A DNA stretch of 64,000 nucleotides from Agarivorans albus. Lineage in GTDB: Bacteria; Pseudomonadota; Gammaproteobacteria; Enterobacterales; Celerinatantimonadaceae. This document shows, piece by piece, positions 20,848-29,464 of the stretch; the first letter of the stretch is position 1, and every line of letters begins with the position of its first letter. The notes under the pieces were generated by a model that was not told where the DNA came from, did not search any database, and saw nothing but the letters and a program-made list of their open reading frames with translations. The position numbers and the translations under genes are program-made. Where the stretch lies: assembly GCF_019670105.1 (NCBI RefSeq), contig NZ_AP023032.1, forward strand, positions 685,501-749,500, written 5' to 3'.

Positions 20848-23505
20848 ATGTCAGAGGTACTGAAGCATGATGTTGACTCACTAGAAACTCGTGAGTGGAT
20901 AGACGCCATTGAATCTGTGATCCGTGAAGAAGGCGTTGAACGTGCCCAGTTCTTGTTGGAGCAGGTCATCGCTAACGCGGGCATTGATGGACTCGCTGGC
21001 CCAGGTGGGTCAATCACTAGTGATTACATCAACACCATTTCGGTGGCAGAACAACCTGAATACCCGGGTGACAGCGCAATAGAGCGTCGTATTCGTTCAA
21101 TTATTCGCTGGAATGCGATTATGATTGTATTGCGTGCCTCTAAAAAGGACCTCGACTTAGGTGGCCACATGGCTTCTTACCAGTCCTCTGCAGCATTTTA
21201 CGAAGTGTGTTTTAACCACTTCTTTAAAGCGCGTAATGAAAAAGATGGTGGCGATTTAGTTTATTACCAAGGTCATATCTCTCCTGGTATTTATGCTCGT
21301 GCCTTTGTTGAAGGTCGTTTAACCGCAGAGCAACTAGACAGTTTCCGCCAAGAGGTAGACGGTAAAGGCTTAAGCTCTTACCCACACCCTAAGTTAATGC
21401 CTGAGTTCTGGCAGTTCCCAACAGTATCTATGGGTCTTGGTCCAATTTCTGCCATTTATCAAGCTCGCTTCCTTAAGTACCTAACTGGTCGCGGCTTAAA
21501 AGATTGTTCTGGCCAACGTGTATACGCCTTTCTTGGTGACGGCGAAATGGACGAGCCAGAATCACGTGGCGCAATTTCTTTCGCAGCGCGTGAGAAATTA
21601 GATAACTTATGTTTCCTTATCAACTGTAACTTGCAGCGCCTAGACGGCCCGGTTATGGGCAACGGTAAAATCATTCAAGAGCTAGAAGGCCTATTTAAAG
21701 GCGCTGGCTGGAATGTGATTAAAGTGGTTTGGGGCAGTGAGTGGGATAGCCTACTAAGCAAAGACAGCTCAGGTAAGTTGTTGCAACTGATGAACGAAAC
21801 TGTTGATGGCGATTACCAAACCTTTAAATCCAAGTACGGTGCGTACGTGCGTGAACACTTCTTTGGTAAGTACAGTGAAACGGCTGACTTAGTTAAAGAT
21901 ATGTCTGATGACGAGATTTTTGCTCTACGTCGCGGCGGTCACGATCCAGTTAAGCTTTACGCAGCCTTTGATAAAGCACGCAAAACCTCTGGCGCTCCAA
22001 CAGTAATTCTTGCTAAAACCGTTAAAGGTTATGGCATGGGTGAAGCGGCTCAAGGTAAAAACATTGCTCACCAAGTTAAGAAAATGGACATGACTCATGT
22101 TGAGCAGTTCCGTGACCGCTTGGGTGTAGATGTTAGTGATGAAGCGTTACCTAGCTTGCCGTACATCGAGCTTAAGCCGGGTACACCAGAGCACGACTAC
22201 TTGCATGCTCGCCGTAAAGAGCTAGCCGGTTACACGCCATCGCGTTTACCTAACTTCACTCAAGAGTTAGCGATTCCAGAACTAAGCGAATTTGACGCGC
22301 TACTAGGCGAGCAAAAACGCGATATTTCAACCACTATGGCTTATGTTCGTGCCCTAAATGTAATGCTTAAAAACAAAGGCATTGGTAAAAACGTAGTGCC
22401 AATTATTGCCGATGAAGCACGTACTTTTGGTATGGAAGGTTTGTTCCGCCAAATTGGTATCTACAACCCAAGTGGCCAAACTTACACTCCGCAAGATAGA
22501 GAGCAAGTGTCTTACTACAAAGAAGATACTAGCGGTCAGGTATTACAAGAAGGTATTAACGAATTAGGTGCTATGAGTTCGTGGGTAGCGGCTGCTACTT
22601 CGTACAGTACCAACGACGTGCCAATGATTCCATTCTACATCTACTACTCTATGTTTGGTTTCCAACGTGTGGGTGATATGTGTTGGATGGCGGGTGACCA
22701 ACAAGCGCGTGGTTTCCTATTAGGTGCTACAGCAGGTCGTACCACGCTAAACGGCGAAGGTTTGCAGCACGAAGATGGCCACAGCCTAATTTTGGCTAAC
22801 ACCATCCCTAACTGTATTTCTTACGATCCAAGCTTTGCTTTTGAAGTTGCGGTAATTCTGCAAGATGGTTTACGCCGCATGTACGGTGACCAAGAGAATG
22901 TTTACTACTACTTAACCTTAATGAACGAAAACTACCATCAACCAGCTATGCCAGCAGGCGCAGAAGAAGGTATTCGTAAGGGTATTTACAAGTTTGAAGA
23001 AAACAAAGGTGCTAAAGGCCAAGTTCAGTTACTAGGTTCGGGCACCATCATGCAGCAAGTATTGAAAGCTGCCAAAGTATTGAGCGAAGAGTACGACATT
23101 GCATCTGACGTATTTAGCGTAACGTCTTTCAACGAGCTAACCCGTGAAGGTCAAGCCGTTGAGCGTGCCAACATGTTAAACCCAGAAAGCGAAGCGCAAG
23201 TGGCCTACATCACTGAGGCGCTAACTGACGCACCAACTATTGCTGCGACCGATTACATGAAGCAATACGCAGAGCAAGTTCGCGCTTATGTACCAGGTAG
23301 CTACAAAGTATTGGGTACCGATGGCTTTGGCCGTAGTGATAGCCGTGAGAACTTACGTCGTCACTTTGAAGTAAATGCTGACTACATCGTAGTAGCTGCA
23401 CTTACAGAGCTAGCTAAAGCTGGCACTTTAGACAAGAAAGTTGTGAGCGAAGCGATTGCAAAATACGACATCGACACTAACAAAACTAACCCTCTCTACG
23501 CGTAA
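20848..23505 (+). CDS. aceE: Pyruvate dehydrogenase E1 component
   Basis: Thiamine-diphosphate enzyme that decarboxylates pyruvate and acetylates the lipoyl arms of AceF. The ATG at 20848, with AAGGA upstream, gives 885 residues (E. coli 887). An in-frame GTG at 20809 would add 13 unconserved residues and is rejected. The TPP motif GDGEMDEPES...NCNLQRLDGPV is near residue 230. GQTYTPQDREQVSYYKE and QHEDGHSL of the homodimeric E1 family are present. It is 57 bases after pdhR and 12 before aceF. Confidence 0.98.
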   Translation: MSEVLKHDVDSLETREWIDAIESVIREEGVERAQFLLEQVIANAGIDGLAGPGGSITSDYINTISVAEQPEYPGDSAIERRIRSIIRWNAIMIVLRASKKDLDLGGHMASYQSSAAFYEVCFNHFFKARNEKDGGDLVYYQGHISPGIYARAFVEGRLTAEQLDSFRQEVDGKGLSSYPHPKLMPEFWQFPTVSMGLGPISAIYQARFLKYLTGRGLKDCSGQRVYAFLGDGEMDEPESRGAISFAAREKLDNLCFLINCNLQRLDGPVMGNGKIIQELEGLFKGAGWNVIKVVWGSEWDSLLSKDSSGKLLQLMNETVDGDYQTFKSKYGAYVREHFFGKYSETADLVKDMSDDEIFALRRGGHDPVKLYAAFDKARKTSGAPTVILAKTVKGYGMGEAAQGKNIAHQVKKMDMTHVEQFRDRLGVDVSDEALPSLPYIELKPGTPEHDYLHARRKELAGYTPSRLPNFTQELAIPELSEFDALLGEQKRDISTTMAYVRALNVMLKNKGIGKNVVPIIADEARTFGMEGLFRQIGIYNPSGQTYTPQDREQVSYYKEDTSGQVLQEGINELGAMSSWVAAATSYSTNDVPMIPFYIYYSMFGFQRVGDMCWMAGDQQARGFLLGATAGRTTLNGEGLQHEDGHSLILANTIPNCISYDPSFAFEVAVILQDGLRRMYGDQENVYYYLTLMNENYHQPAMPAGAEEGIRKGIYKFEENKGAKGQVQLLGSGTIMQQVLKAAKVLSEEYDIASDVFSVTSFNELTREGQAVERANMLNPESEAQVAYITEALTDAPTIAATDYMKQYAEQVRAYVPGSYKVLGTDGFGRSDSRENLRRHFEVNADYIVVAALTELAKAGTLDKKVVSEAIAKYDIDTNKTNPLYA

Positions 23506-23517
23506 GGGCGAATAGCT

Positions 23518-25368
23518 ATGAGTATTGAAATTTTTGTACCAGATATTGGCGCTGATGAAGTAGAAGTGACCGAGATCCTTGTTGAAGTTGGCGATAGCGT
23601 AGAATTAGAGCAATCGTTAATTTCGGTAGAAGGCGACAAAGCGGCAATGGAAGTTCCGGCTTCTCAAGCTGGCGTTGTAAAAGAAATTAAAGTAGCGGTA
23701 GGCGACAGCGTAGCCACCAACGCATTGATTATGATCTTTGAAGCTGAAGGCGCAGCCGAGCAACCAGCGGTAGCTTCGGCAGCAGCCGCTGCTCCTGCTG
23801 CAAGTTCAGTTGAACTGGTTCATGTGCCAGATATTGGTGATGATGAAGTTGAAGTGACCGAAGTAGCGGTAAGTGTTGGCGATGTAATTGAAGCAGAGCA
23901 AACGCTTATTTCGGTTGAGGGCGACAAAGCGGCAATGGAAGTACCAGCGCCATTTGCTGGCACGGTTAAAGCCATTAGCATTGCAGTAGGCGATAAAGTG
24001 TCTACTGGTACGCTAATTATGGAATTTGAAGTTGCTGGTTCTGCACCTGCTGCGCCTGTGGCAGAGGCTCCAGCCGCTGCTCCTGCAGCTTCGCAGCTTC
24101 AAGAAGTTAACATTCCTGATATTGGCGATGATGAAGTTGAAGTGACTGAAGTTGCGGTTTCTGTTGGCGATAGCGTAGAGCTAGAGCAAACGCTTATCTC
24201 TGTTGAAGGTGATAAAGCTGCAATGGAAGTTCCTGCACCATTCGCTGGTGTAGTGAAAGAGCTTAAAGTAGCTGTTGGCGATAAAGTTAAGACTGGCTCG
24301 CTGATTATGGTGTTTGAAGTAACTTCTGCAGTACCTGCTGCCAGCGCACCAAGCGCTCCGGCTGAAGCACCAAAACCAGCTGCAGCACCTGCACCAGCAA
24401 GTAAGCCTGCTAGTGCTCCAGCTAAATCGGGTGAATTTGTAGAGAATAGTGCTTATGTACATGCCTCTCCAGTAATTCGCCGTTTAGCGCGTGAGTTTGG
24501 TGTCGATTTAGCCAAAGTTAAAGGTTCGGGCCGTAAAGGGCGTATCGTAAAAGAAGACGTTCAAGCTTACGTTAAGCAAGCGGTTAAAGTTCTAGAGTCT
24601 GGCGCTAGCGCTGGTGGCTCAGGAATGGACGTAGCAGCATGGCCAAGCATTGATTACTCTAAGTTTGGTGAAGTGGAAGAAGTACCACTATCACGCATTC
24701 AGAAAATCTCTGGTCCAGCACTGCACCGTAACTGGGTGAAAATCCCTCACGTTACTCAGTTTGACGAAGCCGACATTTCAGAAATGGAAGCTTTCCGTAA
24801 AGAACAAAACGTGATCGCAGAGAAGCAACAGTTAGGCTTTAAGATCACGCCGCTAGTATTCATGCTAAAAGCCGCAGCTAAAACTTTAGAAAGCATGCCT
24901 AAGTTTAACTCGGCACTGTCTGACGATGGCAATAGCCTCATCATGAAGAAGTACATCCATATCGGTATTGCTGTAGATACGCCAAATGGCTTGGTTGTAC
25001 CAGTAGTGCGTGATGTGAATAAGAAAGGCATTTATCAGCTTTCTGAAGAGTTGGTAGAAATTTCTAAGAAAGCACGTGCTGGTAAACTTACTGCCTCAGA
25101 CATGCAGGGCGGTTGTTTCACTATTTCTAGCCTTGGCGGTATTGGTGGTACCCAGTTTACACCTATCGTAAATGCGCCAGAGGTAGCCATTTTGGGTGTT
25201 TCGCGCAGCGAAATGAAACCAAAGTGGAACGGCAAAGATTTTGTACCGAAGCTAATGTTGCCATTGGCACTGTCTTACGATCACCGAGTGATTGATGGGG
25301 CCGACGGCGCGAGATTTATCTCAACATTAAGTGGCTTGTTGGGCGACATTCGCCGACTAGTACTTTAG
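23518..25368 (+). CDS. aceF: Pyruvate dehydrogenase E2 (dihydrolipoyl acetyltransferase), three lipoyl domains
   Basis: 616 residues. Three tandem lipoyl domains carry the lipoylated lysine in [11 protein letters not shown] (about K41, K137, K233), joined by Ala/Pro-rich linkers. A peripheral E1/E3-binding domain follows at about 318-356 ([16 protein letters not shown]...[11 protein letters not shown]), then the acyltransferase core ending in [15 protein letters not shown] with catalytic His near 589. The three lipoyl segments are near-identical even in DNA, as in enterobacteria. It is 12 bases after aceE, and a strong terminator follows the stop. Confidence 0.98.
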   Translation: MSIEIFVPDIGADEVEVTEILVEVGDSVELEQSLISVEGDKAAMEVPASQAGVVKEIKVAVGDSVATNALIMIFEAEGAAEQPAVASAAAAAPAASSVELVHVPDIGDDEVEVTEVAVSVGDVIEAEQTLISVEGDKAAMEVPAPFAGTVKAISIAVGDKVSTGTLIMEFEVAGSAPAAPVAEAPAAAPAASQLQEVNIPDIGDDEVEVTEVAVSVGDSVELEQTLISVEGDKAAMEVPAPFAGVVKELKVAVGDKVKTGSLIMVFEVTSAVPAASAPSAPAEAPKPAAAPAPASKPASAPAKSGEFVENSAYVHASPVIRRLAREFGVDLAKVKGSGRKGRIVKEDVQAYVKQAVKVLESGASAGGSGMDVAAWPSIDYSKFGEVEEVPLSRIQKISGPALHRNWVKIPHVTQFDEADISEMEAFRKEQNVIAEKQQLGFKITPLVFMLKAAAKTLESMPKFNSALSDDGNSLIMKKYIHIGIAVDTPNGLVVPVVRDVNKKGIYQLSEELVEISKKARAGKLTASDMQGGCFTISSLGGIGGTQFTPIVNAPEVAILGVSRSEMKPKWNGKDFVPKLMLPLALSYDHRVIDGADGARFISTLSGLLGDIRRLVL

Positions 25369-25372
25369 TAAT

Positions 25373-25408
25373 AAGAGCTGGGTGTTTATCACCCGGCTCT
25401 TCTTTTTT
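25373..25408 (+). terminator. aceF intrinsic terminator
   Basis: 12-bp stem AAGAGCTGGGTG / CACCCGGCTCTT (one G-T pair) followed by CTTTTTT. It lies between aceF and lpdA, so lpdA needs read-through or its own promoter. Confidence 0.88.
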
Positions 25409-25444
25409 ATACCGATTAACCGTAAACTCAGTTTAGCTGCATGG

Positions 25445-25476
25445 TTGACACTTTTACCCTACAGCAGCTTTACAAC
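25445..25476 (+). promoter_or_regulatory. Candidate lpdA promoter
   Basis: A consensus -35 TTGACA (25445-25450) is followed 18-20 bases later by a weak -10 (TTTACA/TACAAC). An independent lpd promoter is known in E. coli, because Lpd also serves the 2-oxoglutarate dehydrogenase and glycine cleavage complexes. Confidence 0.45.
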
Positions 25477-25499
25477 ATAACAATACCAAGAGGTCATCA

Positions 25500-26933
25500 A
25501 TGAGTAAGGAAATCAAGACCCAGGTGGTAGTACTGGGTGCAGGCCCTGCAGGTTATTCTGCTGCCTTCCGTGCTGCCGATTTAGGTTTGGAAACAGTAAT
25601 TGTAGAACGCTACGCCACCCTCGGCGGAGTATGTTTGAATGTGGGGTGTATCCCATCAAAAGCTTTGTTGCATGTAGCTAAAGTGATTGAAGAAGCAAAA
25701 TCACTGGCTGAGCACGGCATTGTGTTTGGTGAGCCACAAACCGACATTAATAAAATCCGTACCTGGAAAGAGAAAGTAATCAGTCAGTTGACTGGTGGCC
25801 TCGATGGTATGGCTAAAATGCGTAAAGTTAAAGTAGTACAAGGCTTAGGTAAGTTTACCGGCGCTAACTCACTAGAAGTAACTGGTGACGATGGCGAAGC
25901 CACAACTATTAACTTTGACAACGCAATTATTGCAGCGGGTTCTCGCCCAGTTAAATTGCCGTTTATTCCGCACAATGACCCTCGTGTATGGGATTCAACT
26001 GACGCGCTAGAGCTTAAAGAAGTTCCTGGTAAGTTGTTAGTATTAGGTGGTGGTATTATTGGCCTAGAAATGGGTACAGTATACGGCGCACTAGGCAGTG
26101 AGATTGACGTTGTAGAATTTGCTGACCAACTTGTACCAGCAGCTGATAAAGATGTTGTTCGCGCTTATACCAAAAAAGTGAAAGACAAATTCAACATCAT
26201 GCTTGAAACCAAAGTGGTAGCCGTTGAGTCGAAAACAGACGGTTTATACGTAACCTACGAAGGTAAGCAAGCACCACATGAGCCAGTACGTTACGACGCA
26301 GTATTGGTTGCGGTAGGTCGTGTACCAAATGGCTTAGGTTTAGATGCTGAGAAAGCAGGTATCGAAGTGACTGAGCGTGGCTTTATTGAAGTTGATAAAC
26401 AGCTTCGCACTAACGTTCCTCACATCCACGCTATTGGCGACATCGTAGGGCAACCTATGTTGGCACACAAAGGGGTGCATGAAGGCCATGTAGCGGCAGA
26501 GGTTATCTCTGGTAAGAAACACTTCTTTGATCCTAAAGTGATCCCTTCGATTGCTTACACCGAGCCAGAGATGGCATGGGTAGGTCTAACCGAGAAAGAA
26601 GCTAAAGCACAAGGCATTAACTACGAAGCCTCAGTATTCCCTTGGGCTGCATCGGGCCGTGCAATTGCGTCAGACTGTCCAGATGGCATGACTAAGATGA
26701 TCTTTGATAAAGAGTCTGGTCGTGTAATTGGTGGTGCGGTAGTAGGTACCAACGGCGGTGAATTGTTAGGTGAAATTGGCTTAGCGATTGAGATGGGTTG
26801 TGATGCTGAAGACATCGCGTTAACCATTCACGCTCACCCAACCTTGCATGAATCGGTTGGCTTGGCTGCAGAGATTTTTGAAGGAAGCATTACCGACCTT
26901 CCAAATGCGAAAGCCAAGAAAAAGAAAAAATAG
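25500..26933 (+). CDS. lpdA: Dihydrolipoyl dehydrogenase (E3)
   Basis: FAD flavoprotein that reoxidises dihydrolipoamide with NAD+. It has 477 residues (E. coli 474). Features in order are the FAD-binding GAGPAGYSAA, the redox disulfide GGVCLNVGCIPSK (C45/C50), the NAD-binding GGGIIGLEMGTVYGALGS, AIGDIVGQPMLAHK, and the active-site HAHPTLHE near residue 446-451. The C-terminus ends in an unusual lysine run (KAKKKKK). It is separated from aceF by a terminator and a candidate promoter. Confidence 0.97.
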   Translation: MSKEIKTQVVVLGAGPAGYSAAFRAADLGLETVIVERYATLGGVCLNVGCIPSKALLHVAKVIEEAKSLAEHGIVFGEPQTDINKIRTWKEKVISQLTGGLDGMAKMRKVKVVQGLGKFTGANSLEVTGDDGEATTINFDNAIIAAGSRPVKLPFIPHNDPRVWDSTDALELKEVPGKLLVLGGGIIGLEMGTVYGALGSEIDVVEFADQLVPAADKDVVRAYTKKVKDKFNIMLETKVVAVESKTDGLYVTYEGKQAPHEPVRYDAVLVAVGRVPNGLGLDAEKAGIEVTERGFIEVDKQLRTNVPHIHAIGDIVGQPMLAHKGVHEGHVAAEVISGKKHFFDPKVIPSIAYTEPEMAWVGLTEKEAKAQGINYEASVFPWAASGRAIASDCPDGMTKMIFDKESGRVIGGAVVGTNGGELLGEIGLAIEMGCDAEDIALTIHAHPTLHESVGLAAEIFEGSITDLPNAKAKKKKK

Positions 26934-26961
26934 ACTGAATTAGTCTAAAAAACTACAGTTA

Positions 26962-26990
26962 TAAAGGCAGCCTAGGCTGCCTTTATTGTT
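26962..26990 (+). terminator. lpdA intrinsic terminator
   Basis: Perfect 11-bp stem TAAAGGCAGCC / GGCTGCCTTTA with a two-base centre, followed by ttgttt. Confidence 0.8.
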
Positions 26991-27014
26991 TAGATTTCAA
27001 AGGAATGACTCTGC

Positions 27015-29231
27015 ATGCGGCTATTGCGTAAAGCCTTGTGGCTTATATTGCTAATACTTTTTTCTTCTTCTGTTATTGCTCGCCCCAAAATAGGCTTGGC
27101 GCTCAGTGGCGGAGGGGCAAAAGGCGCGGCGCATTTGGGGGTTATTCAATTACTCGAAGAAAACCAAATTCCTGTCGATTACATAGCTGGAACCAGTATG
27201 GGCGCTTATTTTGGCGCCATGTTAGCGATGGGCTATAGCGCGCAAGACATTGAAGATTTAACCTTTTCTATTTATTGGGAGAGTGGCTTTGTTGACGATG
27301 TCACTCGCAGTGAGTTATCGCTGCGAAGTAAAAAGCAAAAAGATGACTACCAAATAGCCTTGCCAATTGGGGTTAATAAAGACGGCGTTCAAATACCTAA
27401 AGGCGCTGTGCAGGGCCAAACTATGGCCGAGATTTTGCGTTATGCCACCAGTAACTTAGAAGCGCTAGAAAGTTTTGATGAGTTGGCCATTCCTTATCGC
27501 GCAGTAGCCACCGATATGGCTGCTATGAGCCCTTATATCCTCAAGCGTGGTGACTTAGCCGTTGCTATGCAAGCGAGTATGTCGGTGCCCGGTGCGTTAC
27601 GCCCGGTAGAGCTTGATGGTAAACAGCTTTCTGACGGAGGCGTGGTTAACAACATGCCTGTGGATGTATTAAAAGACATGGGCGCAGATATCATTATCGC
27701 GGTAGATATTGGTGCGCGGCTAAAAACTCAAGACGAGCTTAACACCGCGGTTGACGTGGTAGACCAGCTTTCTATCTTTCTTACTCGATCTGGTACCGAG
27801 CGACAAATTGCCTTGCTAGGGGCTGATGACTTACTCATATCACCCGATGTAACTGGCATCGATACCGCTGACTTTGCATTAATGCCTTTAGCGATTGAAC
27901 GTGGTAAGCAAGCGTCAGCAGAGCCGATAGCACAGTTAGCTAAGCGTATTCATAGTGATGATCAAGAAAAGGTATATTTAGCCTATCAACAAAAGGTTAA
28001 AGATCGCAGAGCCACACTTAAATTACATGAGCAATTTGTGGTGAGTAAAATTGAACTCAATAACAACTCAGGTTTGAGCGATGAGGTTATTTTATCTCGT
28101 TTACAACTCAATCAAGGTGAGTTGCTTTCCAAAGCTCAACTTGAAGAAAAAATTAGTCAGTTGTATGCCTTAGGAACCTTTGAGAGAGTCGACTATCGAA
28201 TTAGTAGTGAGCAGGGCGCTAATGTGATTCACGTGGACACTCAAGAAAAGCGCTGGGGGCCAGGCTACTTTGATATGAAGCTTGGTTTGCAGGAAAACTT
28301 TTCGGATCGCACCGAAGCGAATTTAGGGCTTGGGTTTACCTTAACTAACCTAAACGAGTATGGCGCAGAGTGGCGTAATGAGTTTGAAATCGGTTCGATA
28401 AAGCGTCTATTTACAGAATACTACACGCCATTTACCAATAACCTTAAATATGCTTGGTTAATATCGGCAGAGTACGATAAACGTAGCCGTCGCTTATATG
28501 GTTTAGGTGAAGACATTGAATACCTAGAAGCCGATTTTAGTGATGCCACTTTTCGCACTCAACTAGCCTGGAACTATAAACCTTGGCAAGAGTGGGGGCT
28601 AGGCTTAGCGGCTAGGCACGGTGATATCGAATTAAAAGGATTTAGTGGCGATGCCAGCTATTGGTTGTATGGTCCTTACTTTAGATTTGACTACGACACC
28701 CTAAACAGCTGGGCTTTTCCTACTCAAGGTAAAATGTTGGATGTCGGTTTAACCCTTTATCATGAAGATGTACAAGGGTTTTCTAGTGTATTAGCGCCCA
28801 GTTTTGAGGCTCGCTGGAAAGTGCCATTTGGCTGGGATAAGCATAATTTAAATTGGTTTGGTGAATATGGCAGCACCGGTAGTGACTTTGTTGTGCCAAC
28901 TGATGCTCAGGATCTAGGTGGTTTTTTACGTCTTTCGGGCTTTAAGTATGAACAGTTATCGGGTCGTTATAAGGCGCTAACGGGCCTCATGTACTTTTAT
29001 CAGCTGCACTATTTTCAATCTCCAGTATTGCAAGCGCCTGTTTTTGTCGGGGGGTCTTTAGAAAACGGCGGAGTGTGGAATAGCTCTGATGAAATTTCTT
29101 ATAGTAGTGCGCTGTGGGCCGGCAGTATTTTTGCTGCTCTAGACACCAGTGTATTAGGGCCGGTGGTACTTGCCTATGGGCACAACGAATCGGAGCAAAC
29201 TTTATATTTATTTATCGGCAATGACTTCTAA
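27015..29231 (+). CDS. Patatin-like phospholipase with POTRA and outer-membrane barrel (type Vd-like)
   Basis: 738 residues. A signal peptide (about 1-22) precedes a patatin domain (about 25-330) with oxyanion GGGAKG, nucleophile GTSMG (S61) and the catalytic Asp in SDGG (D207). A POTRA-like segment follows (about 340-410, VSKIELNNNSGLSDEVILSRLQL...GTFERVDYRI), then a BamA/Omp85-type barrel ending in the C-terminal aromatic ...YLFIGNDF. The layout and length match PlpD-type (type Vd) proteins, which secrete a lipase through their own barrel. Whether the patatin domain is released or stays periplasmic cannot be seen. The intact dyad suggests an active lipid hydrolase. It stands alone between the lpdA terminator and acnB; AAAGGA precedes the ATG. 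Confidence 0.9.
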   Translation: MRLLRKALWLILLILFSSSVIARPKIGLALSGGGAKGAAHLGVIQLLEENQIPVDYIAGTSMGAYFGAMLAMGYSAQDIEDLTFSIYWESGFVDDVTRSELSLRSKKQKDDYQIALPIGVNKDGVQIPKGAVQGQTMAEILRYATSNLEALESFDELAIPYRAVATDMAAMSPYILKRGDLAVAMQASMSVPGALRPVELDGKQLSDGGVVNNMPVDVLKDMGADIIIAVDIGARLKTQDELNTAVDVVDQLSIFLTRSGTERQIALLGADDLLISPDVTGIDTADFALMPLAIERGKQASAEPIAQLAKRIHSDDQEKVYLAYQQKVKDRRATLKLHEQFVVSKIELNNNSGLSDEVILSRLQLNQGELLSKAQLEEKISQLYALGTFERVDYRISSEQGANVIHVDTQEKRWGPGYFDMKLGLQENFSDRTEANLGLGFTLTNLNEYGAEWRNEFEIGSIKRLFTEYYTPFTNNLKYAWLISAEYDKRSRRLYGLGEDIEYLEADFSDATFRTQLAWNYKPWQEWGLGLAARHGDIELKGFSGDASYWLYGPYFRFDYDTLNSWAFPTQGKMLDVGLTLYHEDVQGFSSVLAPSFEARWKVPFGWDKHNLNWFGEYGSTGSDFVVPTDAQDLGGFLRLSGFKYEQLSGRYKALTGLMYFYQLHYFQSPVLQAPVFVGGSLENGGVWNSSDEISYSSALWAGSIFAALDTSVLGPVVLAYGHNESEQTLYLFIGNDF

Positions 29232-29354
29232 ATAAGTGATAAATGTGAATAAATTGTAACTTTTCCGCTTGTGGCTAAAGTATAATAAAGGTTGTAAGTT
29301 GTTGTTATAAAATGATTTAACGTTTTTTTTGTTAGCTTGGCTGAAACGTCGATA

Positions 29355-29383
29355 TTTTAATTTATAGTTAAAACGGCTATAAT
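29355..29383 (+). promoter_or_regulatory. Candidate acnB promoter
   Basis: Consensus -10 TATAAT (29378-29383) with a poor -35 (TTTTAA, 29355-29360) at 17 bases. Transcription would start near 29390 and give a 75-base leader. The leader opens with a 6-bp hairpin (GGCCAG/CTGGCC, loop of seven). Confidence 0.5.
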
Positions 29384-29464
29384 CTCAGCCCCATGAGGCC
29401 AGCAAAGCTCTGGCCCATATATATGGATATCCCCTACGGGCATTATTACAATAAGGAGCGAGCC

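Noticed and set aside
29393-29464. 24-residue N-terminal extension of AcnB, or a leader peptide starting at ATG 29393
   Set aside because: The GTG at 29465 has a strong AAGGAG and gives exactly the conserved AcnB N-terminus; the ATG lies only ten bases after the -10 box and the extension is unlike any AcnB.
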